Part shown: positions 1 to 8,752 of the stretch, in pieces | How the letters are laid out: each line of letters begins with the position of its first letter | How positions within the stretch are numbered: position 1 is the first letter of the stretch | Made by a program: the position numbers and the translations under genes | NCBI GenBank assembly: GCA_003217735.2 | Contig: CP031585.1 | Coordinates: 1,599,501 to 1,663,500 of the forward strand | Direction of reading: 5' to 3' | DNA from: Marinibacterium anthonyi | Lineage (GTDB): Bacteria; Pseudomonadota; Alphaproteobacteria; Rhodobacterales; Rhodobacteraceae | DNA: 64,000 nt | Notes under the pieces: model-generated | What the model was told of the DNA's origin: nothing | What the model saw: the letters and a program-made list of their open reading frames with translations, nothing else | Database searches by the model: none

Positions 1-54
1 CCCTGCTGCTTCTTCTTGGCTTAAATACCTCAATCCGAACCGTTCAACCCGGCC

Positions 55-1440
55 TTACGCCGAGAGGGCGGCGAGCACGCGGGCCCAGGAGCGGGTGCCC
101 TTGTGGAAGCTTTCCACATCGTACTTCTCGTTCGGGGAATGGATCTGGTCGTCGTCCTTGCCGAACCCGATCAGCATCGGCGTCACGCCCAGCAGCTTGT
201 CGAAATGCCCCGCGATCGGGATCGAGCCGCCGCAGCCGACGAAGGCGGCCGTGTCGGGCCATTCGTCGGACAGCGCCTGGCGGGCCGCTTCGAAGGCGGG
301 GTCGGAGGTGTCGAAGGCGCCGGCCCTGGAGGCGCTGTGGTCCTTGAAGTCGACCGTGCAGTCGGGCGGCAGCATGCCACGGACCATGGCGCGGAAGTTC
401 TCGCGGATCTGCAGCGGGTCCTGGTCGCCCACCAGGCGGAAGCTGATCTTGGCCGAGGCCTGCGAGGGCAGTACCGTCTTGAACCCGTCGCCGGTATATC
501 CGCCGATGATCCCGTTGACCTCGCAGGTGGGGCGCGACCAGATCTGTTCCAGCGCCGAATAGGCGGTTTCGCCCGCCGGTTCGGACAGGGTCACGTCGCC
601 CAGGAAGGCGTGCGCGTCAAAGCCCAGGTCGGCCCATTGCGCCTTCAGCGCGTTGGAAATCTCGGGCACGCCGTCGTAGAAGTTGGGCACGGTGATGCGC
701 CCGGTCTCGTCGTGCAGCGCCGCGATGATCTTCGACAGCACCCGGATCGGGTTGATGGCCGGGCCGCCGTACATGCCCGAATGCAGGTCGCGCGAGGCGG
801 CGGTGATGGTCAGCTCCTCGCCCAGCAGGCCGCGCAGCATGGTGGTGATCGCCGGAACCCGGCTGTCGAACAGCCCGGTGTCGCAGATCAGCGCCAGGTC
901 GGCCTTCAACTCTTCGGCATTGTCTTTCATGAACGGCACCAGCGAGGGCGAGCCGCTTTCCTCTTCGCCTTCGAAGAAGAAGGTGATCGAACAGGGGAGT
1001 TCCCCGTTCACCGCCTTCCACGCCCGGCAGGCTTCGACGAACGTCATCAGCTGGCCCTTGTCGTCGGCCGAGCCGCGGCCGCGGATCACCTTTCCCCTGG
1101 CGGTGTCCTGGATTTCGGGGTCGAACGGGTCGCGGTCCCACAGGGTCAGCGGGTCGACCGGCTGCACGTCGTAATGGCCGTAGAACAGCAGGTGCGGAAC
1201 ATCGGCGCCCTTGGGGCCTTCCACATGGCCCACCACCATCGGATGCCCCGGGGTGGGCCGTTTTTCCGCCGTCACGCCAAGGCTTTGCAGGTCGGCCACC
1301 AGCCAGTCGGCGGCGGCGTCGCAATCGGCCTTGAAGGCCGGGTCGGTCGAGATCGATGGGATGCGCAGAAGCGCCGTCAGGCGCCCCAGCGCGGCGTCTA
1401 GATCGGTGTCGATGCGGGAAAGGACGGCGTCGAGGGACAT
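55..1440 (-). CDS. M20 family metallopeptidase (dipeptidase-like)
   Basis: This is a zinc-dependent M20 exopeptidase of about 461 residues, normal for the dipeptidase branch, and probably cytosolic because no signal peptide is seen. Visible motifs, in order, are YGHYDVQP (first metal His/Asp, near residue 90), GRGSADDKG (bridging Asp), EGEEESGS (catalytic and metal Glu pair), CDTG (metal Asp), the RDLHSGMYGG lid-domain segment, and a C-terminal IHSPNE carrying the last metal His. The frame extends to 1608, but the start at 1440 (MSLDAVLSRID) is chosen because family similarity begins there and a GAAGG element lies upstream. The natural peptide substrate cannot be told from sequence. It is divergent from hemA. 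Confidence 0.9.
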   Translation of the reverse strand: MSLDAVLSRIDTDLDAALGRLTALLRIPSISTDPAFKADCDAAADWLVADLQSLGVTAEKRPTPGHPMVVGHVEGPKGADVPHLLFYGHYDVQPVDPLTLWDRDPFDPEIQDTARGKVIRGRGSADDKGQLMTFVEACRAWKAVNGELPCSITFFFEGEEESGSPSLVPFMKDNAEELKADLALICDTGLFDSRVPAITTMLRGLLGEELTITAASRDLHSGMYGGPAINPIRVLSKIIAALHDETGRITVPNFYDGVPEISNALKAQWADLGFDAHAFLGDVTLSEPAGETAYSALEQIWSRPTCEVNGIIGGYTGDGFKTVLPSQASAKISFRLVGDQDPLQIRENFRAMVRGMLPPDCTVDFKDHSASRAGAFDTSDPAFEAARQALSDEWPDTAAFVGCGGSIPIAGHFDKLLGVTPMLIGFGKDDDQIHSPNEKYDVESFHKGTRSWARVLAALSA

Positions 1441-1575
1441 GAGGAGGGCACCTTCGCGTTGTTTGGGTCTGTGCATTGTCGGCGCGACCCTAGCAGCGTG
1501 ATCCGCCGCGTCCAGAGCCCGCCCGGTAAGGTTTCCGAAAGGCGCAGCAGGTTTCTTTACGGCGGCGCAACCCGG

Positions 1576-1589
1576 TTGATTCATGTCAA
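1576..1589 (+). promoter_or_regulatory. FnrL/FNR-type box upstream of hemA
   Basis: TTGATTCATGTCAA matches the FNR/FnrL consensus TTGAT-N4-(A/G)TCAA. It lies about 144 bases before the hemA start and about 136 bases before the divergent M20 start. In Rhodobacter, hemA is a known FnrL target, which fits oxygen control of tetrapyrrole synthesis. Binding is inferred, not shown. Confidence 0.7.
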
Positions 1590-1732
1590 GGCTGCGACAT
1601 AGGTGCAAGGTCTACGAGCTTGTCATACACATTCTGGATCTTTAATCATTCCAGAGTTGGGAAATGAGGGCCCGTTCGAAAGGCGGGTCGGCAGAAGGAG
1701 CCACCGGGCTTCGAGTAGCAGGAGAATGCAAG

Positions 1733-2956
1733 GTGGATTACGTCGCTCAGCTGGACAGCGCCATCAACCGTCTACACGAAGAGGGGCGGTACCGCACGTT
1801 CATCGACATCGAACGCCACCGCGGCAGCTTTCCCCACGCCACCTGGACCCGTCCCGACGGCACCGTGCAGGATGTCACCGTGTGGTGCGGCAACGACTAC
1901 CTGGGCATGGGCCAGCATCGCGTCGTCCTGGAGGCCATGCACGAGGCGATCGACGCCGCCGGCGCGGGATCGGGCGGCACACGCAATATTTCCGGGACCA
2001 CGGTGTTTCACAAGCGGCTTGAGGCCGAATTGGCCGATCTGCACGGCAAGGAAGCGGCGTTGCTGTTTACTTCGGCATATATCGCCAACGATGCCACGCT
2101 TTCGACCCTGCCCAAGCTGTTTCCCGGCCTGATCATCTATTCGGACGAGCTGAACCACGCCTCGATGATCGAAGGCATCCGCCGCAACGGCGGCGCCAAG
2201 CGGATCTTTCGCCACAACGACCTGGCCCATCTGCGCGCGCTGCTGGAGGCCGACGACCCCCGGGCGCCCAAGCTGATCGCCTTCGAATCGGTCTATTCGA
2301 TGGATGGCGATTTCGCCCCGGTCGAGGCGATCTGCGACCTGGCGGATGAATTCGGCGCTTTGACTTATATTGACGAGGTTCATGCGGTGGGCATGTACGG
2401 CCCCCGCGGCGCGGGCGTCGCTGAACGGGATCGGCTGATGCACCGGATCGACATGATCAACGGCACGCTGGCCAAGGCCTATGGCGTGATGGGCGGCTAC
2501 GTGGCGGCCAGCCACAAGATGTGCGACGCCATCCGGTCCTATGCGCCGGGCTTCATCTTCACCACCTCGCTGCCGCCCTCGGTGGCGGCGGGCGCGGCGG
2601 CGTCGGTGGCGTTCCTGAAGCGCGCGCCGGAGCTGCGCGAACAGCATCAGACACAGGCCAAGATCCTGAAAACACGGCTGAAAGCCATGGGGCTGCCGAT
2701 CATCGACCATGGGTCCCACATTGTTCCGGTGATCGTCGGCGACCCGGTCCACACCAAGATGCTGTCGGACATGCTGCTGAACGATTTCGGCATCTACGTG
2801 CAACCGATCAACTTCCCCACCGTGCCCCGGGGGACCGAACGGCTGCGCTTTACGCCGTCGCCCGTGCATGGCCCGGACGAGATGGACGCACTGATCCACG
2901 CATTGGACAGCCTGTGGTCGCATTGCGCGCTTAATCGCGCAGAACTGGCGGGCTGA
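1733..2956 (+). CDS. hemA: 5-aminolevulinate synthase
   Basis: This PLP enzyme condenses glycine with succinyl-CoA to give 5-aminolevulinate, the first step of the Shemin pathway of tetrapyrrole synthesis. The protein is about 407 residues, the family norm. Recognisable segments are the N-terminal [36 protein letters not shown] (cofactor-binding Asp) and [13 protein letters not shown] with the Schiff-base lysine. The GTG at 1733 is chosen as start because AGGAG sits 8 bases before it and the product then begins (M)DYVAQLD as in other bacterial ALAS; an in-frame ATG at 1664 would add 23 atypical residues. An FnrL-type box upstream predicts oxygen regulation. Confidence 0.96.
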   Translation: MDYVAQLDSAINRLHEEGRYRTFIDIERHRGSFPHATWTRPDGTVQDVTVWCGNDYLGMGQHRVVLEAMHEAIDAAGAGSGGTRNISGTTVFHKRLEAELADLHGKEAALLFTSAYIANDATLSTLPKLFPGLIIYSDELNHASMIEGIRRNGGAKRIFRHNDLAHLRALLEADDPRAPKLIAFESVYSMDGDFAPVEAICDLADEFGALTYIDEVHAVGMYGPRGAGVAERDRLMHRIDMINGTLAKAYGVMGGYVAASHKMCDAIRSYAPGFIFTTSLPPSVAAGAAASVAFLKRAPELREQHQTQAKILKTRLKAMGLPIIDHGSHIVPVIVGDPVHTKMLSDMLLNDFGIYVQPINFPTVPRGTERLRFTPSPVHGPDEMDALIHALDSLWSHCALNRAELAG

Positions 2957-3067
2957 CGCCACGCGATCTTCGCAGGAAGAATGGCCTGTGTTAACGTGCC
3001 TTTAAAATAAGGCGTTATCGAATCGGGAAATGATTCGGAGCGTTAAGGGACATGGGGCACAACGGCA

Positions 3068-4294
3068 ATGATCGGGCGGCGTGATACACGCAGGACACTC
3101 GAGCACGCGGATGGCGATCACGCTGACCGCATCAAGAGCTTTGACGATTTCGAGCTCAAGCTGGGTGACGTCATGCGAGGCGAACGGGCCACCATGGGCA
3201 AGTCCCTGCTGGACGTTCAGCGTGAGTTGAGGATCAAGGCGACCTATATCGCCGCCATCGAAAACAGCGATCCTTCGGCATTCGACACGCCCGGCTTCAT
3301 CGCCGGCTACGTGCGGTCCTATGCCCGATACCTGAACATGAACCCCGAAGACTGCTTTGCCACGTTCTGCGCGGAAAGCGGGTTTTCCGTGGCCCACGGC
3401 ATGTCCGCCGAAGCGTCGAGCGTGCGCAAGCCGGCGGTGTCCATGCGCGTCAAAAGCCGCAAGGTCCCGATCGAGAACGATCCCTTCCTGTCGCCCAAGC
3501 TTCCGTTCGCCCCGACGGGATCCAGCTTCTGGTCGGATTTCGAACCGCGCGCCATCGGATCGACCCTGGTGCTGCTGGTGCTGATCGGCGGCATCGGCTA
3601 CGGTGCCTGGATGGTGCTGAAACAGGTGCAGCAGGTGCAGCTTGCCCCGGTGGATCAGACGCCCGTGGTGCTGTCGGACCTGGACCCGCTGACCGCGGCC
3701 ACCGCGCAGCCGGGCACGGTTGACGATCCGGCCAACCCGGCGCCGACCACCGAAGCGCTGGACCGGCTGTATCGCCCCGCCGCGCTGGACCTGCCGGTGA
3801 TGGTGGCGCGCGATGCCCCGATCTCGACCCTGGATCCGAACAAGGTCGGCACGCTGACATCCGCCACGCTGCCCGATATCGACCTGGCCGAAGCGCCCGT
3901 GGCCCAGCCCGGCGACGTCCAGGGCCCGCTGACGCCCCAGGTGGTCGAGGACGCCGCGCCGAAACTGGTGATGGTGGCCGTGCGCCCGTCCTGGGTGCGG
4001 GTCCGCAGCGCCGACGGGTCGGTGATTTATGAAGGCATCATGGAACCGGGCGAGCAATACGAAGTGCCCGCCACCGAAGAGCCGCCGACGCTCAGGGCCG
4101 GGGAATCCGGCGCGGTGTATTTCGCGATGAACGGCAAGCATTACGGACCCGTGGGGCCCAGCGGCAAGGTGACGTCGAACGTGCCGCTGTCGATCGCGGC
4201 CGTGTCCGAACGGTTCCAGGTGGCCAACCTGGACGCCGACCGCGACCTGGCCCGCGTCGTGGCCGAGGCGCAGACCGCCGCGGTCGAACCGTAA
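3068..4294 (+). CDS. RodZ-like helix-turn-helix/DUF4115 membrane protein
   Basis: The protein has about 408 residues and RodZ-type architecture. A cytoplasmic HTH_25 domain covers about residues 30-95 (KSLLDVQRELRIKATYI, then TPGFIAGYVRSYARYL). One membrane span follows at about 162-183, then a Pro/Ala-rich periplasmic linker and a C-terminal DUF4115 domain at about 297-375 (SWVRVRSADG, GKHYGPVGPSG). RodZ tethers MreB to the membrane and helps set rod shape; that role is inferred from architecture. It lies directly before ispG, a gene order common in alphaproteobacteria. The ribosome site before the ATG at 3068 is weak, so a slightly different start is possible. Confidence 0.85.
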   Translation: MIGRRDTRRTLEHADGDHADRIKSFDDFELKLGDVMRGERATMGKSLLDVQRELRIKATYIAAIENSDPSAFDTPGFIAGYVRSYARYLNMNPEDCFATFCAESGFSVAHGMSAEASSVRKPAVSMRVKSRKVPIENDPFLSPKLPFAPTGSSFWSDFEPRAIGSTLVLLVLIGGIGYGAWMVLKQVQQVQLAPVDQTPVVLSDLDPLTAATAQPGTVDDPANPAPTTEALDRLYRPAALDLPVMVARDAPISTLDPNKVGTLTSATLPDIDLAEAPVAQPGDVQGPLTPQVVEDAAPKLVMVAVRPSWVRVRSADGSVIYEGIMEPGEQYEVPATEEPPTLRAGESGAVYFAMNGKHYGPVGPSGKVTSNVPLSIAAVSERFQVANLDADRDLARVVAEAQTAAVEP

Positions 4295-4357
4295 GGGCGC
4301 ATTGCCACTCGCTCTCATGGGGCCTATCTACCGGGTAATCATTCCGAGGAGGCGCTC

Positions 4358-5479
4358 ATGTCGCTGAACCACGTCCGCCCGTGGCGCAACATCTATCGCC
4401 GCACGTCGCGCCAGATCATGGTCGGCAACGTGCCGGTGGGCGGTGATGCCCCGATCTCGGTCCAGACGATGACCAACACGCTGACCACCGACGTGGCCGC
4501 GACCGTCGCCCAGATCCAGGCGGCGGCCGATGCCGGCGCCGATATCGTGCGCGTGTCGGTGCCTGACGAGGCGTCGTCCAGGGCCCTGAAGGAGATCGTG
4601 CGCGAAAGCCCCGTGCCGATCGTGGCCGACATCCATTTCCATTACCGGCGCGGCATTGAATCGGCCGAGGCCGGCGCGGCCTGCCTGCGGATCAACCCGG
4701 GCAATATCGGCGACGAGAAGCGCGTGCGCGAGGTCATCGCGGCGGCGCGCGATCATGGCTGTTCGATGCGGATCGGGGTCAACGCGGGGTCGCTGGAGCG
4801 GCACCTGCTGGAGAAATACGGCGAGCCCTGTCCGGAGGCGATGGTGGAATCGGGTCTGGAACATATCCGGATCCTTCAGGACAATGATTTCCACGAGTTT
4901 AAGATCTCTGTCAAAGCGTCGGACGTGTTCCTGGCGGCGGCGGCCTACCAGGGCATCGCCGACGCCACCGACGCGCCGATCCACCTGGGGATCACCGAGG
5001 CGGGCGGGCTGACCAGCGGCACGATCAAGTCGGCGATCGGGCTGGGGAACCTGTTGTGGATGGGGATCGGCGATACGATCCGCGTGTCGCTTTCGGCCGA
5101 TCCGGTCGAAGAGGTGAAGGTCGGCTACGAGATCCTGAAGTCGCTGGGGCTGCGGCATCGGGGGGTGAACATCATCTCGTGCCCGTCCTGCGCGCGGCAG
5201 GGGTTCGACGTGATCAAGACGGTCGAGGCGCTGGAAAAGCGGCTGGAGCACATCAAGACGCCGATGAGCCTGTCGATCATCGGCTGCGTGGTGAACGGGC
5301 CGGGCGAGGCCTTGATGACCGACGTGGGCTTTACCGGCGGCGGGGCCGGGGCGGGCATGGTCTATCTGGCCGGCAAGGCGAGCCACAAGATGAGCAACGA
5401 CCAGATGATCGACCATATCGTGCAGGAGGTCGAGAAGAAGGCCGCCGAACTGGACGCCGTCCAGGCGGCGGCGGAATAG
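4358..5479 (+). CDS. ispG: 4-hydroxy-3-methylbut-2-en-1-yl diphosphate synthase (flavodoxin)
   Basis: IspG (GcpE) is a [4Fe-4S] enzyme that converts MEcPP to HMBPP in the MEP isoprenoid pathway. The 373-residue product has the short bacterial form. It starts with [16 protein letters not shown] and contains the TIM-barrel segment [11 protein letters not shown]. The cluster ligands are visible: the CPSC pair near residue 272 and the third Cys in [11 protein letters not shown] strong GAGGAGG site lies 7-8 bases before the ATG. It follows the RodZ-like gene by 63 bases and may be co-transcribed with it. A perfect palindrome follows the stop codon. Confidence 0.97.
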   Translation: MSLNHVRPWRNIYRRTSRQIMVGNVPVGGDAPISVQTMTNTLTTDVAATVAQIQAAADAGADIVRVSVPDEASSRALKEIVRESPVPIVADIHFHYRRGIESAEAGAACLRINPGNIGDEKRVREVIAAARDHGCSMRIGVNAGSLERHLLEKYGEPCPEAMVESGLEHIRILQDNDFHEFKISVKASDVFLAAAAYQGIADATDAPIHLGITEAGGLTSGTIKSAIGLGNLLWMGIGDTIRVSLSADPVEEVKVGYEILKSLGLRHRGVNIISCPSCARQGFDVIKTVEALEKRLEHIKTPMSLSIIGCVVNGPGEALMTDVGFTGGGAGAGMVYLAGKASHKMSNDQMIDHIVQEVEKKAAELDAVQAAAE

Positions 5480-5480
5480 G

Positions 5481-5498
5481 TGTCCCACGCGTGGGACA
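5481..5498. repeat. Perfect 18-bp palindrome just after ispG
   Basis: TGTCCCACGCGTGGGACA is a perfect dyad with 9-bp arms, starting one base after the ispG stop. As RNA it folds into a 7-bp stem with a CGCG loop followed by ATTTGG. It could be a weak terminator or the operator of an unidentified dimeric regulator; sequence alone does not decide. Confidence 0.6.
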
Positions 5499-5581
5499 TT
5501 TGGCGCATCCATTGTTTTCAATGGGTTGCAGAGGCGTCTTCATGAAGTCTTAAGGTTTGGCGCGCGTGGGAGGATGCTGCG

Positions 5582-5932
5582 ATGGCCGGGCACAGGATCT
5601 ACGGGATGCCGTTTGCCAAGGTCTATCCGGCCTACGTGGCCAAGGCCGAACGCAAGGGGCGGACGCGGGCGGAGGTGGATGCGATCATCTTCTGGCTGAC
5701 CGGATATGACGGGGAGGCGCTGGCGGCGCAGCTGGCGCGCGGGGCGGATGTGCAGACCTTCCTGGCCGAGGCACCGGCGATGAACCCGAAGCGTCATGCG
5801 ATCACCGGCAAGGTCTGTGGCGTGCGCGTCGAGGAGATCGAGGAGCCGGTGATGCGCGAGATCCGGTACCTGGACAAGCTGATCGACGAGCTGGCGCAGG
5901 GGCGCAAGATGGAAAAGATCCTGAGGGCGTGA
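5582..5932 (+). CDS. DUF2200 family protein
   Basis: This small soluble protein of 116 residues matches DUF2200 ([27 protein letters not shown]..., IIFWLTGYD). The family is widespread, including in alphaproteobacteria, and its function is unknown. No signal peptide or membrane span is seen. It ends just before the REP-like palindromes around the RAYT gene and is not clearly in an operon with ispG, which is 102 bases upstream and separated by a palindrome. Confidence 0.85.
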   Translation: MAGHRIYGMPFAKVYPAYVAKAERKGRTRAEVDAIIFWLTGYDGEALAAQLARGADVQTFLAEAPAMNPKRHAITGKVCGVRVEEIEEPVMREIRYLDKLIDELAQGRKMEKILRA

Positions 5933-5949
5933 GGCGTGAGTATGGGGGG

Positions 5950-5972
5950 GGATGGGTGAGGATCACCCATCC
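5950..5972. repeat. REP-like palindrome, copy 1
   Basis: The arms GGATGGGTGA and TCACCCATCC (10 bp each) surround a 3-base loop. The same hairpin core recurs at 6026-6046 and 6558-6580, bracketing the RAYT gene. Repetitive extragenic palindromes flanking their own transposase are the expected RAYT/REP arrangement. Confidence 0.75.
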
Positions 5973-5975
5973 TAC

Positions 5976-6007
5976 GGGGCCGGTGTTTTGGGGGCCGGTG
6001 TTTTGGG
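5976..6007. repeat. 15-bp tandem duplication beside REP copy 1
   Basis: GGGGCCGGTGTTTTGGG occurs at 5976-5992 and again at 5991-6007, a period of 15 bp. The duplication lies between the first two REP-like palindromes in non-coding sequence. Confidence 0.7.
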
Positions 6008-6022
6008 ACCTGTCCCTGGGCG

Positions 6023-6050
6023 TAAGATGGGTGATCTTCACCCATCCTTA
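6023..6050. repeat. REP-like palindrome, copy 2
   Basis: GATGGGTGA (6026-6034) pairs with TCACCCATC (6038-6046) around a 3-base loop, with flanking TAA/TTA extending the dyad imperfectly. It lies 26 bases before the chosen RAYT start and has the same core as copies 1 and 3. Confidence 0.75.
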
Positions 6051-6075
6051 ACCGCGATTGCGCCACACAGGCCGC

Positions 6076-6558
6076 ATGACGGCGTATCGGCGGCTTCGCA
6101 TTCCTGGTGGCACCTATTACTTCACGGTCCGGCTGGCCCGCAGGGGCGGAACGGAGCTGACCGATCACGTGGATCTTCTGCGCGCGGCCTATGGCATCAC
6201 CTGCCGCGAGCGGCCGTTCAGGACGCGGGCCATCGTGGTGCTGCCCGATCACCTGCACGCGATCTGGACCCTGCCGCCGGGGGACGCGGATTTCTCGACC
6301 CGCTGGCGGCTGATCAAGACGCGGTTCACGCGCGGGCTGGGCTGGAAGGCGCCGCGCGGGGCGTCGCAGGCGCACAAGGGCGATTGCGGGCTGTGGCAGC
6401 GGCGGTTCTGGGAACATGCGATCCGGGACGGGGTGGACCTGCGGCTGCACATGGACAAGTGCCGCGACGATCCGGTGCGCCACGGGCTGGTGGCGCGGGC
6501 CAGGGACTGGCCGCTGTCTTCGGTCCACAGGGTGCGGCGGGCGGATCCGGTGGGGTAG
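6076..6558 (+). CDS. REP-associated tyrosine transposase (RAYT, IS200-like Y1 fold)
   Basis: The product has about 160 residues and the Y1 transposase fold: YRRLRIPGGTYYFTVRL at the start, then LPDHLHAIWTLP carrying the HUH metal motif (HLH), then RRFWEHAIRD and DPVRHGLV near the end. RAYTs are single-copy chromosomal proteins thought to mobilise REP sequences, and three REP-like palindromes flank this gene. The ATG at 6076 is preferred over a TTG at 6058. In the family block usually written YIxxNPVKHG, this protein reads KCRDDPVRHG, so the expected nucleophilic tyrosine appears absent; it may be inactive. Its stop codon lies partly inside REP copy 3. Confidence 0.85.
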   Translation: MTAYRRLRIPGGTYYFTVRLARRGGTELTDHVDLLRAAYGITCRERPFRTRAIVVLPDHLHAIWTLPPGDADFSTRWRLIKTRFTRGLGWKAPRGASQAHKGDCGLWQRRFWEHAIRDGVDLRLHMDKCRDDPVRHGLVARARDWPLSSVHRVRRADPVG

Positions 6559-6580
6559 GATGGGTGCTGTGCACCCATCC
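6558..6580. repeat. REP-like palindrome, copy 3
   Basis: The arms GGATGGGTGC and GCACCCATCC (10 bp, perfect) surround the loop TGT. It begins on the last base of the RAYT stop codon and ends 13 bases before the DsbA-like stop, so it could also act as a transcript-end hairpin between these convergent genes. Confidence 0.75.
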
Positions 6581-6592
6581 TGCGAAGATGGA

Positions 6593-7381
6593 TCAGCCGC
6601 GCTTGTCGGCGATCATCACTTCCATCTGGTCGCCCGGAACGAAGCCGCGCAGCAGTTCGTCCTGCAGAACGAAGGTCGGCGTGCCGTTGATCTGCAGATC
6701 CTGGGCCAGCTTGCGGGTCGTCGCGATTTCCTGCGTGACCGCGTCGCTGTCCATCGCCGCGAGGATCGCATCGCTGTCCAGCCCCAGCCCGTCGGAGATG
6801 CGGCGCAGCGCCACGTCGGTGGGATCGCCCGAGAACGCCATCAGGATGTCGTGCACCTGGCCATAGGCGTCGTCGCCCGCCACCTGCTTGACCGCGATCG
6901 CAAAGCGGGACGAGATCATCGACGCGTCGCCCAGGATGGGGAATTCCTTGATGATCAGGCGGATGTTGCCATCCGTCTTCAGCAGCTCGGACACTTCGGG
7001 CTGGGCCTTGCGGCAATAGCCGCAGCGGTAATCCATGAATTCGACCAGGGTAATGTCGCCGTCCGGATTGCCGCCGACCCAGGAATAGCCGTCGTTGAAG
7101 ATCTGGTCGGCATACTGGTCGACCAGGTCGAAATCGGCCTGGGCCTGGGCCTGGTTCTGGCGATCCTCGAGCACGTTGATGGCATCGACGATGGTTTCGG
7201 GGTTGGCGACCAGGTAGTCGCGGACGGCGTCGCCGAAGGCGGCTTTTTCGGCGTCGGTCATGTTGGTGATGTCGAAGGCCAGAACCGGCGTTGCGGCAAG
7301 CGCGGCGGCAAGGCCCAGCGGCGCGAGGCCCAGCTGCGCGAGACGCAGGGGCGCGAGGCGGGGCGCGAGGTGGCGGATCAT
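6593..7381 (-). CDS. DsbA family thiol:disulfide oxidoreductase
   Basis: This periplasmic thioredoxin-fold protein has 262 residues. An N-terminal hydrophobic signal sequence ends near PVLAF. A helical segment with glutamine repeats follows, then the thioredoxin domain with LVEFMDYRCGYCRKA, where CGYC is the redox pair, and a C-terminal INGTPTFVL cis-proline segment. It resembles the Com1/BdbD/ScsC-like branch rather than classical DsbA. Its start overlaps the stop of the upstream M48 protease gene by 4 bases, so the two are very probably translated together in envelope protein quality control. Confidence 0.92.
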   Translation of the reverse strand: MIRHLAPRLAPLRLAQLGLAPLGLAAALAATPVLAFDITNMTDAEKAAFGDAVRDYLVANPETIVDAINVLEDRQNQAQAQADFDLVDQYADQIFNDGYSWVGGNPDGDITLVEFMDYRCGYCRKAQPEVSELLKTDGNIRLIIKEFPILGDASMISSRFAIAVKQVAGDDAYGQVHDILMAFSGDPTDVALRRISDGLGLDSDAILAAMDSDAVTQEIATTRKLAQDLQINGTPTFVLQDELLRGFVPGDQMEVMIADKRG

Positions 7382-8730
7382 CGTTTACTCCGTTTTTTCA
7401 TCTGTTCGGCGGCGTCCACGATGTCCTGGGCGCGCTGCCATCCGGGGGAGCCGCGGGGCAGCAGCCCCGAGGCGCGTTCAGCGTGATAGCCGGCGTCTTT
7501 CATCCGGCCCTGTAGGGCATAGCGTTCGGCCACCGCAAGGGAGGCCATGCCGGTCTGTCCGGTCTCGGCATAGGCCTGCCCGAGATCGCGCAGGATGCGG
7601 GCGTCGCGAAAATCGCGGGCGCGGGCGGCTTCAAGCTGTTTCAGCGCGGCCTTGGGCTGGCCGTCGGCCAGCAGCGCGCGGCCATAGGCGCCCAGGATCA
7701 GCGGTTCGGTGGGCGCGCCCCTGGCGGCCACCGCATAGGCGGCCACCGCCGCCTTGACCTGGCGGCTTTCCAGAAGGATCTGGCCCTTGAGGTCGTAATA
7801 ATAGGGATCGCCGGGTTTGACCGCGATCGCCCCGTCGATGGCCCTGAGCGCGGCCTTGAGGTTGGTCTGCTGGTGATAGGCCACCGCTTCGCGCATCTGG
7901 CGGACATCGGGGTAGGGATCGGAGGCGGCGCGGGTCAGCGTCCAGCTGGGCGAGCGGGTGAAGGCCGAGAGCTTGCCGCGCATGCGGGCGTACCAATAGG
8001 CGTCTTCGGGCGAGGTTGCGGCGCCGTTGCCATGGGCCGAGACATAGGCCTGGGCGGCGCGGATGCGGTCGGCGGTCAGCGGGTGGGTGCGCATGTAGGG
8101 ATCCTGGCGCCCGATGCTGAGCACTTCCTGGCCGCGAAAGATCTGGTGCAGGTCGACAAGGCCCTGGGGATTGACCCCGGCGATGTTCAGGTAACGCCCG
8201 GCGGAGGCGTCGGCCGAGGCTTCCTCGGACCTGGTGTGGGCGAGGTAGGTGCGCAGGGCCGAGGACGAGGTGCCAAGCGCCAGCCCCGCGGCGGCATCGC
8301 CGGCCCCGGCGGCCCCGGCGGCGACGGCCAGCGCCATCCCGAGACCCGCGGCGGTGCGCGCGCTTTTGAGGTTGCCCATGCGCCGGGCGATATGGCCGTT
8401 CGCGATATGCGCGGCCTCGTGCGCGATGACGGCCTGCAGTTCGCCGACGTTCTCGACCCGGTTGATCAGGCCGTGGTTGATGAAGATCGTCTGGTTGTCG
8501 ACGACGAAGGCGTTCAGCGAGCTGTCATCGACGATCAGCACCCGCACCCGGTTGGGATTGAGCCCGGCGGCCTGGAGAATCGGGGCGGAAAGGTTTGAAA
8601 GCGACCTTTCGATGTCGGGATCGCGCAATAAGCCTATCGCTGCAGCAGGTGCACCCAGGCAGCAGGTCACGATCCAGACAAGCACTATGGCCGGTGTTGA
8701 CGCGGCCCGGACAACCCGGTGAAAACCCAT
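7378..8730 (-). CDS. M48 family metalloprotease with TPR repeats (BepA-like)
   Basis: The protein has about 450 residues from MGFHRVV. It has an N-terminal signal/anchor segment (AIVLVWIVTCCLGAPAAA), an M48 zinc protease domain with IAHEAAHIANGHIARRMG (HExxH ligands) and the downstream EEASAD Glu ligand, and a C-terminal half of TPR-like helices. This is the BepA/YfgC arrangement, which in E. coli degrades or assembles outer-membrane proteins; that role is inferred. The frame runs to 8856, but the start at 8730 places the signal peptide correctly. It overlaps the DsbA-like gene (ATGA) and is divergent from the aminotransferase gene with only 22 bases between. Confidence 0.9.
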   Translation of the reverse strand: MGFHRVVRAASTPAIVLVWIVTCCLGAPAAAIGLLRDPDIERSLSNLSAPILQAAGLNPNRVRVLIVDDSSLNAFVVDNQTIFINHGLINRVENVGELQAVIAHEAAHIANGHIARRMGNLKSARTAAGLGMALAVAAGAAGAGDAAAGLALGTSSSALRTYLAHTRSEEASADASAGRYLNIAGVNPQGLVDLHQIFRGQEVLSIGRQDPYMRTHPLTADRIRAAQAYVSAHGNGAATSPEDAYWYARMRGKLSAFTRSPSWTLTRAASDPYPDVRQMREAVAYHQQTNLKAALRAIDGAIAVKPGDPYYYDLKGQILLESRQVKAAVAAYAVAARGAPTEPLILGAYGRALLADGQPKAALKQLEAARARDFRDARILRDLGQAYAETGQTGMASLAVAERYALQGRMKDAGYHAERASGLLPRGSPGWQRAQDIVDAAEQMKKRSKR

Positions 8731-8752
8731 AGGCGCACCATGGGAGAGCGTT

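Noticed and set aside
103-1401. Long plus-strand frame opposite the M20 peptidase gene
   Set aside because: Arg/Gly-rich shadow of a well-supported minus-strand gene; no domain or ribosome site.
1772-2962. Long minus-strand frame across hemA
   Set aside because: Antisense shadow with His/Arg/Gly bias typical of GC-rich genomes; hemA is certain.
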